From Drosophila miranda (lineage: Eukaryota; Arthropoda; Insecta; Diptera; Drosophilidae), in the NCBI RefSeq assembly GCF_003369915.1, contig NC_046675.1, positions 2,666,001 to 2,730,000 on the forward strand: 64,000 nucleotides of DNA, in the 5' to 3' direction. Under the pieces are notes generated by a model. It was not told where the DNA came from, made no database searches, and saw only the letters and a program-made list of their open reading frames with translations. This document shows, one piece after another, positions 51,562-63,305 of this stretch (its first letter is position 1; the number at the start of each line of letters is the position of its first letter). Position numbers and translations under genes: made by a program.

Positions 51562-52732
51562 TTACCATCGTATCTGGTTTTTGTACTGCTCATCTATGGC
51601 AATGCGTTTGATGGTCTCATAGCCAAGGATAATGCTAAAGGAGAAGGCCGCCGACTGCACCAGGCGGGCGGACAGGCCCTTGAAGAAACAGTTCAATTTC
51701 TCCTCCCGCCACAGCTCTCGGAAGGCAACGCTCATCGAGTCCAATCGATGGACCTAGACAGGAGTGACGACAATATTATGATTTAGATAAGATATTCTAT
51801 TTATGACTCTGCCGGTGGAGTGGACGGTAGACTCACCTGCAGACGGGCGCGCACTATGTCTAATGGATTTGTTAGTATTGTCGTTGTGAAGCCACCCAGA
51901 CTGCCGGCCACGCATTGTATGAACAAATGGGATACCCAAACGGGGCAGATGCGACAGAGTTCGTCTGGAATGAAGAGCAATCCAAATTGAATTAATCTTA
52001 TCTCGCTAATGGAGGCACTTTGGGGCCTGACTCACCCTGGTATAGATGATAGAAGGCCCACCACATTGCCGAATTGGGTACATAGGCCATGAGGCTGGCC
52101 ACATAGCCTCTGTAGAAGCCGCGCAGACCATCGCGACGCATTATCTCCCGTCCGATGTCCATGGAGATATGGAGGCGGCTGCGGCCGGGCCATGATTTAA
52201 TACCCAACGGATTAATATCTACCTTGGCTCCGGCATGCGCCGACATGCCCAGAACCATGGCATGCTGTGATATAACATCGAAAGGAACTATGATGGTCTG
52301 ACCCACCAGCGAGGCGCATCCGCCTCCGGCTAAAGCTTTTACACGGTGCCCGGCACCCAGGTCGGTGAGAAGGTGTCGCACGCCTTCGTAGGTGCTGATG
52401 TAGAAGACGCCCGACACAATTTGCACCGACGATATCCAGAAGCCTCGATACAGTCCAGGAACACCCTCGGAGCGGTAGATTTTCATGGCACAATCCACCA
52501 TGCCCTTATAGACATCGCTCTTGTGCTGCACCTGGAGCTGCGTCTTGATAACGGTCAGCGGGAACAGACAGCAGCGCACCGAGAACGAGCTGAGCATGGA
52601 GAGCGGAAAGAACTTGGTTTTGTTCATCATGTTCCATTCGATTGTGCGTATGTAGGGAGATCCGTCCACCCCACTCGTCGTGCCGCCGGCGCCACCGGAC
52701 GGCACAGTGAGCCGTGTATTCGTTTCCGCCAT
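51562..52732 (-). CDS. Mitochondrial carrier, SLC25A44 type (CG5805-type, 3 exons)
   Basis: Minus-strand exons 52732-52036, 51964-51837, 51753-51562 (TAA). 1,017 nt, 338 residues, close to the roughly 339 recalled for D. melanogaster CG5805. The protein has three mitochondrial-carrier repeats with the signature PX[DE]XX[KR]: PLTVIKTQLQ (degenerate, V for the usual acidic residue), PFDVISQH and PLDIVRARLQ. Glycine-aromatic turns such as GLYRGFW, GFYRGYV and CFFKGLS follow the repeats. SLC25A44 carries branched-chain amino acids across the inner mitochondrial membrane; this substrate is inferred from the family. The start is MAETNTRLTV. The N-terminus before repeat 1 (TIEWNMMNKTKFFPLSML) agrees with SLC25A44 proteins. 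Confidence 0.92.
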
Positions 52733-54944
52733 GGTGCTACCTGTCGGACACTGAGCGTCCGTAGTAATACGCTTTCATGCGGGGCAAGTATGTGAGTGAT
52801 GCCGATGCGGATGTAACGCTTTCTTCTAGGCTCAGCACTGTTCAGAGCATCCTCGGGCATTGACGGCGGGGGCATTCAACCAGCATGACGACTATCATTC
52901 ACTTAGTTCCCTGGCTATTCTCTCTTTGTTTCCGCTCTGCTCTCGTGTGTGTGTGTGTATCTGTAAAGAACAAAAACAACATCTCAGTGTTGACGCAACT
53001 CGAACGCATACGCACGAAAATCATTGCAAAGGCCTCAAGGTCGCGCCGTGACAGATTGAATCTTTTTTTGGGGTAAACGCGGCCCCAACCTTTGGTCAGT
53101 GGGCAAGGCCAAGGAGGACGTCCGGCGGGAGTTTTGCGTAATCCCAGGGGCTATCTAATCTTCCAGCGACATTCACACATTTGTAGTATTAGAGTTTTCA
53201 TTATATAATGCGCAGACACAAGGCACCACCTGACTGAGTGGCCACCCAACGCCTCACTCCCCCCCACCCTACCCGAAACATTGAGCGTAAACAAAGTTTC
53301 AAGGTGGAGTTCTCTGCACGCGCTGCACTGCTTCAGAAATCCTTGGGGTGGGTCTTCCACCTACTCGGCACTTGGATGTTGTTATTGTTTCCTACTCACG
53401 CCTGTATTGTATGTTTGGACTTGAATTGTACATATCACAAGATTTATTTTATTATCGATTTATCGCGGAATATCGATAAGATATATCGAAATATACCGTC
53501 TAATTTTGAAAATATACCATACATATACTGACTAATTCAAGTTCTATTATATATATTCCTCGTTTTTGATATTCCGTGTAATATTACTAACTATATAGAT
53601 CTCTCAGCTTCGCCCACATAATTTTATATGATTGCTGAATCAATTTTGTTCAAGATTAACTACTTCTAAGTACTCGCATGTATTTTATTTTGACAAAAAC
53701 ACGGTTTCAACAAAAATGTTCAACAAAACAAACAGTCGCAATGTTGTGACGTCAATATTGCCGGTATTTGCAGATTCATTTCATGTCAACCAGAGTATGG
53801 ACATTTGTATACCCTATTTCGTTAATATTATATAAAGTTGCAGCTTTATAGCTTATACTGCAAGATGCGGTCAAACGTAATTAATAAAGACCATGTCTTA
53901 GATTGAATTTTTTTGGCCCATTCATGCATTTGATTAGTTTCTTGTATATATACTGATCCCTGTACCAAGTTGACTGACTAGTTTCTGAATTAATTATAGC
54001 CTGGGATGACAAATATTTCCTCAATTCTATAACAACCATTTCCCCCAGGGTATGTGATCATGGAATCTGCAGCATGTTTGTGTATGGAATGGGACTCATT
54101 GTTGTCAATCGGGTAATCGGTAATACTTGTTTTATTGGATTTTTTCTAAAAAAAAAAGGTTTTAACGAAAAAGGTCAAACAAATAAATGATACCGTAATA
54201 CTGAAAATTTGTGCACCCAACATAAATCGAGCAATCTGGCAACGCTTTGACCTAAGTCCACCAGAGCTGGCAGCTCTGGTGGCTAACGTTCACTTAAATT
54301 GAAAATTTGGGCTTGAAATTCGTAACTCAGATAAGAAATACATTGATTATGAAATTCCATTCATATTATATGAGATCTAATTTAATAATATTCTAAGAAT
54401 CTAAGAACATTTAAGACTCCAGTTAGAGTCTTACGGTTTGTTGTGTTACGAGAAATATATCAACAGTTTCTTAAACAATTATCAAATGTTAATATTTTGT
54501 TCAAACTAATTAACGACAACACTCAGTTACCATTGGCCACCGCCCATTAGAGGAGTTCAACCAATGACCATCCTCTGGGGGCGTTCCGCACCTGCGCAGA
54601 GAACAATCCACAGCATCCTGGCGCATCCACCCCCATTAACAGACACCCCAATGCCAGCCGGGGTCTGGTCGAATCCTGCGACGCCGCCACTACGCCAGTT
54701 ATCACGGATACTCGAGAACGGCTGCACGATGACAACGGAATGCGCGCTGATCAGCGACAAGTGAAAGCCATCGGAGTGTTGAATAATTGAACATTATTGA
54801 TGTGCAGAAACAAGGCGAAACGCAATCCTATTAGTGAACATTTCTACCCAGGCCAGCGGAACCCGCCATCAAGTTCAAGAGTGTGTCCGGTCCGGCCGTG
54901 TGTGAGTGTGTCGAGTCAAGCGTGTGATCTATAGTTTCCACTAA
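52733..54944. promoter_or_regulatory. Divergent region between carrier (-) and Ets96B (+)
   Basis: No coding sequence. A DRE (TATCGATA) lies at 53471-53478 next to [14 protein letters not shown] sequences (Ohler motif 6, minus strand) at about 53490-53520, suiting a constitutive promoter for the carrier gene. A CRE (TGACGTCA) is at 53747-53754. Motif-8-like ATCTGGCAACGCTTT at 54234-54248 is followed by a 25-bp perfect inverted repeat (54258-54282). The DNA from 53400 to 54500 is AT-rich. The Ets96B leader probably begins between 54.3 and 54.9 kb. Confidence 0.5.
54258..54282. repeat. 25-bp perfect inverted repeat
   Basis: Arms CCACCAGAGCT and AGCTCTGGTGG around a GGC centre. It lies 10 bp after a GGCAACGC core-promoter-like motif and about 660 bp before the Ets96B start codon. 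It could be a protein-binding palindrome. Confidence 0.7.
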
Positions 54945-57900
54945 ATGGATACCGCCAAATTGGTAAGATTATATAAAACAGAGTCAGTCGAGTGCCAGGT
55001 ATCCAATGTATCAATTATTCTGCTTAAAGCTTTTATTTCTGCTCAATCTGAAATAAATTAAGAGGCTAATACTTAAGTGTGCCCCATGTGGGGCTCAGCC
55101 ATAGCTCAGGGTGTAGCCCATGTTCTCCATCAGGGTCTCCTTGATGGCTGGCTGCAGGGCGCGCTGCATGTAGGTGGTCAGCAGACCGCGCACTCCCATG
55201 GAGAAGAGTTTCTCCAGCTCGTGGGACATGGCCTCACCCACCAGCTCCTCACGGTCCCCGTTGGAATTGAGGCCCCCAAACCCGCCAGCTCCTCCGCTCG
55301 CACTGAAGATGTCCGCAAAGGCTCTGGCATCTGGTTCCACCATCTGCTGCAGCTGCTCGTCCTCGAAGTGGAGCACGTCCTCGTTGAAGCTTAGTTGGTC
55401 CACGAAATTTTCCGTGGGTCCGTTTTCGGCGAACCGCCGACGACGACGTCGCCGCTTGTTGAACTGCCGCCGGTAGAAGTTGTCCGCATTGACATCCACG
55501 AACTCCACCGAGTCCTGGCCATGGCTATCGCTGCCCAGCTCCAGGCTCTTGTCGCGCTGCGTGGTGTGGTCCAGCCTGATGTCATAGTCCGGCTTGTGGT
55601 ACTTGCCCCATCTCTGGGGCTGCGGTCGCGTCGTGCCCATGATGACATGCGGTTCGCCCAACTCCACCTGCGGAGCGGTTCCTGGCCCGTAGCCGAATCT
55701 CCGCTTCGAGTTCTGTCGCAGCCGGATGCCAGTCGGTCCCTGGCAGCCATGGGCAAAGACGGAGATGAAGCCGGGCTCCGCAAAGTGCGAGTCCGTGCGT
55801 ACGGAGGAGGCGCTCAATCTCCTGGACTGCTCATACGAGGGCGGTAACGAGCCTGAGCCCGGGTCCAAGCCCAGCGGCACCGTTCGGAACTCGATGCCAG
55901 CATGACGCAGGCGGAGTATCATGTGGCAGCGTCCGCCCATGGGCTGCATCACCACCTTGCCGCTGAGGGTGAGATCCGGGAAGATGAGTCGCGTGTCCAG
56001 CGTGGAGTTCTCCGTGCTGAACTTGCACTTGTCGATCTCCACCCAACGGGAGGCGGACTTTGCGGGCGGCACACGCACCTTCAGATCCTCGACCTCCACC
56101 CGGGATATGGCCAGCTTGTGTGGCTGTCGGTGCTCCTGCTGATGCTGCTGTTGCTGTTGCTGTTGCTGGTGGCCGGAGAGCAGTTCCTCCAGCTCCAGAG
56201 CAGCACTGGAGTCCGCAAACGGATAGGGACGGCCATTCCTGTGCAGAAGCTTGGCATGGTAGCCACGTCCCGAATTGTAGCTGCCGCCCCCGTTGTAGAA
56301 ATCATCCTCGGGATCACTGTGCTGGCCATAGAAGCTGTGGTACAGCTGGTAGGGGCTCTGTGCCGGCGGCTGCCACATGGACCGCGAGCGAGTCCGATCG
56401 GAGGAGCTCTTGGTCTGAATGCTGCGCCGTCGCATATGCTCTAGGGCGCTCTCCAGACGATTCGAGCAGCGATGCGGCACCTGATACGGCTGGGACAGGG
56501 CCACTGGAAGCGAGGGTGTTGTAGATCCACGACCAAAGAGAGACCAAAGTGTGATTACTTACCCTGGATCAGGGCGCAGATCAGCAGCAGAGTGCACAGC
56601 CAAAGATAATCCCGGCTAACGTATTCTGACATGGCGCTGAACTGAACATGGAGCAGGTAATTCTGAAGCGCTCTAGTGGATGTTTTGGGGGATGGGATGG
56701 AAAGCTGAGAAGAAACACCTCCGTACTGGCCCACAGCTCAAACGAAAATGCAAAAGGCAAAGCAGGCGAAGCAGGCGAAGCGAACAGGCCGAGAAACTGG
56801 CTCTGTCGCGCTTCCATTGCTACAGCACCCACAAGAAGAGCGCTCCGCAGCGAAGACAGCGAAGACTACGGTGACGACCGTGTCACTGCCTTCTCATGTG
56901 CAGTGAAAGTGTTTTCCACGACAAGCACAAGCCCAAGCCCAAGCTGGAGCTCAGAGCTACAGAGCTACAGCCTGAGTCAGAGTCGGGTACGGATTCGGAG
57001 TCCGCGACAGCCGCCAACCAATTTGCCGCACACAACGCACCTCAGCGTGGAAACACAAGACAAAAAGACACAAAAAAACAGAAAAATACGAAAAAAGAAA
57101 AGCATTGTCTTCTGTCGGCCTCTTCTGCCCTTCTGTCCCCCGCTTCTGTCCTCTTGTGTCGTGTGGCGGCTGCTGCAAAGTAGATCAGCCTCACAGATAC
57201 ACACATACACGCACAGAGCCACTCTACGATGCAAAGTAAATACAGCCAAAGTTTCGTAATGGCAGTTGCGGGCGCGCATGCGTCGTAATCTTTTCCAGCA
57301 CCGGCACCCACCACCCACCAGTCTACACATACGAGTGTTCCGTACTCCTCCGTACCTTCCTCATTGTCTGCCAGAGTTCAAAGTTGATTCATCGAACGGA
57401 CGACTCCGACTGTCAGTCAGTCACCGCCAACGTTTGTTTTTCCCCAATTGCAATCGTAATTGGCATCCATTGCGCATACAAATTAGGGTCTAATGGTAGG
57501 GCCTGCAGTACCCTCTATGTAAAGGGTATATTCCCCCAACTATAGGACGCTCTAATATGTGGGTGGTATGGTTTAATCGTGTCTAGCTAAACCATTCCAT
57601 ATTGAAGCACTACGAGAGCACTTTTCAGAAATAAACCCAAGTGCTAGCCCTACTATTACAATAGTAATTTCGGCAAGGTAGATAAAACGATCTAGGGAAA
57701 CATTTCGAAAATGAGATCCTTTTTATAGATATCCTACTGTTATATCTGTAAAAATCTTCCAATATATGTATTAAGCATATCCTATAAACACATGGGACGC
57801 TTTCGAAAGCTAAAGGGCATTTAGAGAGCATTCCTTAGTCGTTCCACCGCTGTCAGCGTTGAGCCCTTGCTGCAGTTGCGCACGCGTGGCAGGTGACAAC

Positions 57901-60900
57901 GCTTCGCTGGCTGCCTCTGTCTCTGCCTCTGCCACTGCCTCCGAGTGCGCTTTGTGATCGTGACAGTTACACTAAATAATTGTGGCAATTGGATTTGACA
58001 AATTGTTTGCTTGCACTTAGCAAACGGAAGCAAACGACAAATTTTGCAATTTATCCAAAAATTTGTACACCGGCAGAAAGCGGAAGCAAGACTGTTTGTG
58101 GATTGCCAAATGTAATATGTTCGCCCACGAATCCAAGTTAAATGTACACAACATCGAAGATTTACATAACCCACGGCTCGGAGGAGGAGAAAGCTGATCA
58201 TTCTGCATTTCTTCTTCTATTACAAGAGGGACGGCACGGCACGGGCACGGGCCCGGTGCCGCTTTCTGCGTTTCGGAGAGTATCTATCTGGAGCAGGGCT
58301 GGCACTGGAGCTGGAGCTGGCACTGGAACTGATGCTTCTATTGCCGATAGAGCCCAACCGGCAACGATTACGGGCATGTAATTAGGGGTAACTATCGTAA
58401 AAATGATTCTCGAATGCGACGGTGCACATCGCATCGCCGCGCACCGTTTGGTGTTCCAGTTTTCAAATGTCAAGTGAGGGATACCATACGAAATGCACTT
58501 TTGGGATGTACGTCCCAAGAAGATTGTTTTCAAAAAGCAAACATTTCGAAATGGTCTTCGCCTTTAACTTTATTTCATTGGAAACTGGGAATCGATTTTG
58601 TGTGTGTTGGACAGCGAGGAGGTGGGGTAACCCAAACTCTCTCTTCTATTTAAACTATTTTCTGTTTTAGAAAAATCGGTCACACGTAATTCAAGAAGGG
58701 ACGTCATAGACACCCCTTGAAATTCTGGGAAGCATAAGTTCGAAATAAATATTACTCACACTGGCTTTTTGCACTACATTTGTTCTAACACTACATTTGG
58801 GTGTATTGTATTGGGTGTGTGTAGCCCATTCCTGTGATTATCCTTATCATTTAGTTTGAACTGAGTTCGATAATGAATTTTGAAAAGAAAGAGCTGTCTG
58901 CCGAAAGTGTACGGAGAGATGGGATTTCTATGCCGTATGTTCTCTTGTTTTATAAGTTGTTTCCAAGTAAAATATTGGCAGATATTTGGGTAAAGAATTT
59001 GGGTAAATAATGCCTTTGGAGAAACACTCTTTTTGTCTAGTTTGGATCTGTCTTCATAGCTACTTTTCTTCCGAGAATAGGTAGTACCACCATCATCTAC
59101 CATCACTCATCATAGCATTGAGATATGATTGGGCTAGGGCTAGATTTACAAACGATTTTCCCCTATTAACAAAAAAGTGAAATTCCAGCAATCTTTAATG
59201 AGAGTTTCCGTCCCCCCGGCAGAGAGATGTCCGCCGGAGAGAGCGAGAGTGTGTGACCATAAAGAAAGGTTAACCTCAACGCAGAGCTCATTAAATGTAA
59301 AAGTGTCAATAAACCGCAAATGGAGATGGAGATACATGGAGGTAGTGTCCCATACCTCATACGAGTGGTAGTATGAGGTGCGAATTCTTGTTGTGCCATG
59401 ACAATGTCTCATTACTTAATGGGCCCGGCCGGGGCAAGAACAACGCTTCAACGCGGCCAATTGACACCCAGAAGCAAAAGCAAAGGCAGAAGCTGTTAAA
59501 CTAATTGCCACAAGTTCCATTCACTTGACTATGTCAATGTGACGGACTGAGACTGAGACCGGGACTGGGACTGGGACTGGGCTTTGTTGTTCCATTGTTT
59601 CCTGCAACCTGTTAGCAGCGGGTATCACTAACGCACTCAGCAGGTGGCTTTAAGGGCCCCCTTTAAGCGATGGCCACTGAAATGCTCCCCCAAAAACAGA
59701 GACTTACAAATTGACAACTAATTTGAGGAGGCCAAAACACAAATCGAACCCCAAAGTAACGCCCAAAACTCATGAGTAATTTCCTGCTGCGTCTGGTTTC
59801 CTCATTTCCTTATTTCACAGAGCGACTACAGCCAGGAGGCCAAGACGCACTTGGAGCAGCTCCAGCAGACGCTCACGCACTTGGATCATCACTCCCATTC
59901 GCATTCGCATCCGCATCCGCACCATCATCCCCATCATCATCACCATCATTTGGGGCTCTACCATGGGGCGCCGAATACATCTACTTTAACGACAGACTCG
60001 GTGGTTTCCTGTGTCAGTTCGACGTTGCCGGCCGTGGCCAAGGCCATATCTTCATCGTCATCGTCCTCCAGTTGCGGCCACCTGGAGACGGAGCGCAAGA
60101 AATGTCACAGCAATGACCTGGATGCCGGCCACACTCTGATGGAGGCCATCTGCAATGGACAGAAGTCGACGGCAACACCGCCGGGCCTAGCCGGAAGCCT
60201 GTCGCCGCCGGCATCGATTGCAACGTCCGCTCTGATGAATGCCACCGCGGCCGCCAGCAGTTCAAACGGAGGCGGCGCCTCTCTGTGCAATGGTCTGTAG
60301 TAATCCTCTACTCTCCCATAGCCCTCTGCTCTAAGGAACTCCTCTCTCCTTCCGCAGATCTCACACGCGAATCGGCCTGGTATGCGCATCACCATCATCA
60401 CCATCACCACCACCATCACCAGCAGTTGGCCGACGAGCTGGTCATGTATGCAACGCCCACGCCCACGCCGGCTATTGGCAAATTCGGGCTGGACACATCC
60501 ACCGAGGGTTACTTGAACGCAAGGTACAATGGTAAGCGTCCGTCCACATCCACGCATCCACGCATCCACCTCCCCCCATCCACTGTCAAGCCCGGATGCA
60601 GCTTCCCCCCTCCCGAATCTGTATCTGTTTGTTTTATCTATTTACACGTCCCCCTTGTTTATTAATTTTCCATTATGAGTTAAGGGGGGTTTTGGGATGA
60701 GAGACCGTTCGACGGGAATGGGTAGGCGTGGGGGTATGGTAGGAATTTCGACTGGTTGGACTGGGGTTTGCTTGCCCATTTGCCGCCTGGAGGCTTTGTT
60801 TTAACTTGTTTTTGTTTTGTTTAGTTTTTTAATAAGAAAGCATGACTGGAGATGGCGCGTGCCGAGTCCCAAAATATAATAAATATATTTAGAGCTTCGG

Positions 60901-63246
60901 GAAAACATAATAATAACCAGAGTCGGTGATTCTAGGGAGTTTTTAACTGATTCGGAAAGATGAAAAATCAATTTAGAGCTACAGGAAATCTCACTCATAC
61001 ATTAATCCGTTCAGAAATCGTCATAAGAATTACATTATTTTCCAATGATAACTTGAGCAAATCGAAAACAGTTCAAGACCAATGTATTCCCTTGAGGCTC
61101 TTTAAGGCAGACTAAAGCACTTCCTTTTTTGTTGTTATCTAATCTTAAACCTGTCTTGCCACTCGATTATGGCCAAGTCAAGTGCATTTGACAAGCTCGA
61201 TTTGTGGTCTCAAAGACATCCCGGTGCGAGCGTTAATATGAAATATTATCTAACAAAGCTGAGGTTCCCTGGATTAAGTAGTGGGAGTACGAGTTTGGGA
61301 AGCTTTCGACTAACATTTATGAATCCAAGCCGCAAAAAATGTGTAATTTTCTTGGTTCTATTTTCTTTGGAATCTCTGCAGTGAATGTCAAAGGCGTGCG
61401 CCATGAAAGAACATCAACTTTCTTCGATATACCCGCTGTGACGCACCCACACACCCATGCGCACCCGCACCCGCACCCGCACCCACACCCGCTTCCGCAC
61501 TCGCATCCGCATCCATATTGCTACAGGTAAGTGGATGTGGCTGCCACTGCCGCTGCCGGTGCCGCTGGATTATTGAAGCTCATGCTGACAAGACAAGTCA
61601 ACTTTAAGTCAATCAGCAACTCCTGGGCAGTCTCCTTTCTCCCTATACTCAATATTCTTCTTGATTTATGCTCTCGCCAGATTTCCATCATCGCCACCCG
61701 CGGGCATTCTGAAAAAGAGCGACGAAGGTAAGTCCCCGAATACTTAATATGTAGATCGAAATGAAACATGAAAAATGAAAAGAAAATTATTAAAGCCATG
61801 TGCGTTCGTTGCCGTTCGCTCATCATTTATTCAAATTATCCGTGAGGCTTCTGCTCCACGCCTTATCAGTTTTGCATGCCAATAACTCAATTTGTTTGGC
61901 CAAGATGATGGCCTGGTGGGTTCGTTTCACTTACGGGGAATTATTGGGCTCCGTTTTCTTGCTTCGTTTTGCTGGATATTTTCTCAAATAAAATGAATGA
62001 AATTGCGCGCATAATTTACAATAACAATATCGCCGGTGTTAGTAACCGCTAATCCAATTGGCGGGCCACCGGCATCCAGAGGCACGAGCTTGGAATTCAA
62101 TTTCGAGAGCAGCGCCACGCACGGAGATACAGTAGCTGGCCTCCGGTGGGTGGGTGGGTTGAGGCAGCGATGGGGTGGCAGCATCAGTCAAACAAGCAAC
62201 TCAATCACAGACCGCCGCCGAGTGCTTCAGAGGGGGGGTGCGTTGTCCTCACACCCCATTCAAGCCCAACGAGTGCTGGTGTGGGGGCGTTCCCCTTATG
62301 GGCACGGCCAACAGGTTTGCATTTCCATCAGCGGCGGTGCGTCGCGCCGGTCGAATCGCTGTTGTTATCGGCAATGATGTTTTTACTTGTCGACACTTGC
62401 TCATGGATTATGCAGAGGTATCTTCTGAATTTTTAATGCCACCAGCGTCGAGTCGCGCCCAGGGGGAGTGGAATGTGGGATGGAAAGAACGAAAGTCAGA
62501 GGAAGACCTGGGAATGGAAGCTAATGAAAAGGGCAAGCTCCGAGTTGGCGGGCAGGAGAGTGGGTTCGAGTGGGCTCGAATGGGTTGGGTGGGTGCACAC
62601 CCAGAGAGGTTTGTTTTCCTGTTAAATTGCAGCATATTGAGCCATTTTTCAGTGCCTGCCTCCAGTGGGTGGGAGGCTGAGTCGCAAAGAGGGTGGAGTG
62701 GGCTGTTTAAATAATTAATTGCTGCTAAATACCTTGGCCATTTAGGTACAAAGCAGCACCAGAAACAACAGAGCAACAGAGCTCATTGGGAACTTAACGA
62801 AGTGTGGAATACCCTGAAAAATGTATAAGATACGACAGGACTAAGGGATACAGATTTTGGTTACAGAAACATATAAAGAAGAATTTACAGAGCTAAGGAA
62901 TGGGGAACCTCAGGAACACTTGACCATACAATTAGTCTTATATCTTCACTGATTACTCCATTCACACTACCAGACACCCTTGAGGCTTTGCTTTGAGTAA
63001 GGGTATTGTGATACCCATGTAATTAGTGCCCCTTCCCTCGATGTCTCGACATTGTTTAAACGTGCATGAAAGCGGCTTTCATTCAGCTCCTTCCAACTCT
63101 TCTCCGGCTCCGGATCCTTTCCAGAAACGTCCAGCGCTGCCGCCGCCGCCGCTGCTGCTGCTGTCTATTGCAACGATGTCTCCTCTGGGCAGCACTTCCA
63201 GGCCAACACGAAAATCGAGCACGCGGACTCCACCACGACAGCGGCA

Positions 63247-63305
<59 letters not shown>

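Noticed and set aside
61512-61532. CTACAG|GTAAGT as a recursive (zero-length) splice site in Ets96B
   Set aside because: The upstream sequence from 61382 is an in-phase exon (..HPHPYCY-R) that joins correctly on both sides, so GTAAGT is the normal donor of that exon.
62146-62714. Gly/Trp-rich frames in Ets96B intron 5
   Set aside because: They come from GGTGGG and GAGTGGG simple repeats, with no splice or start support.
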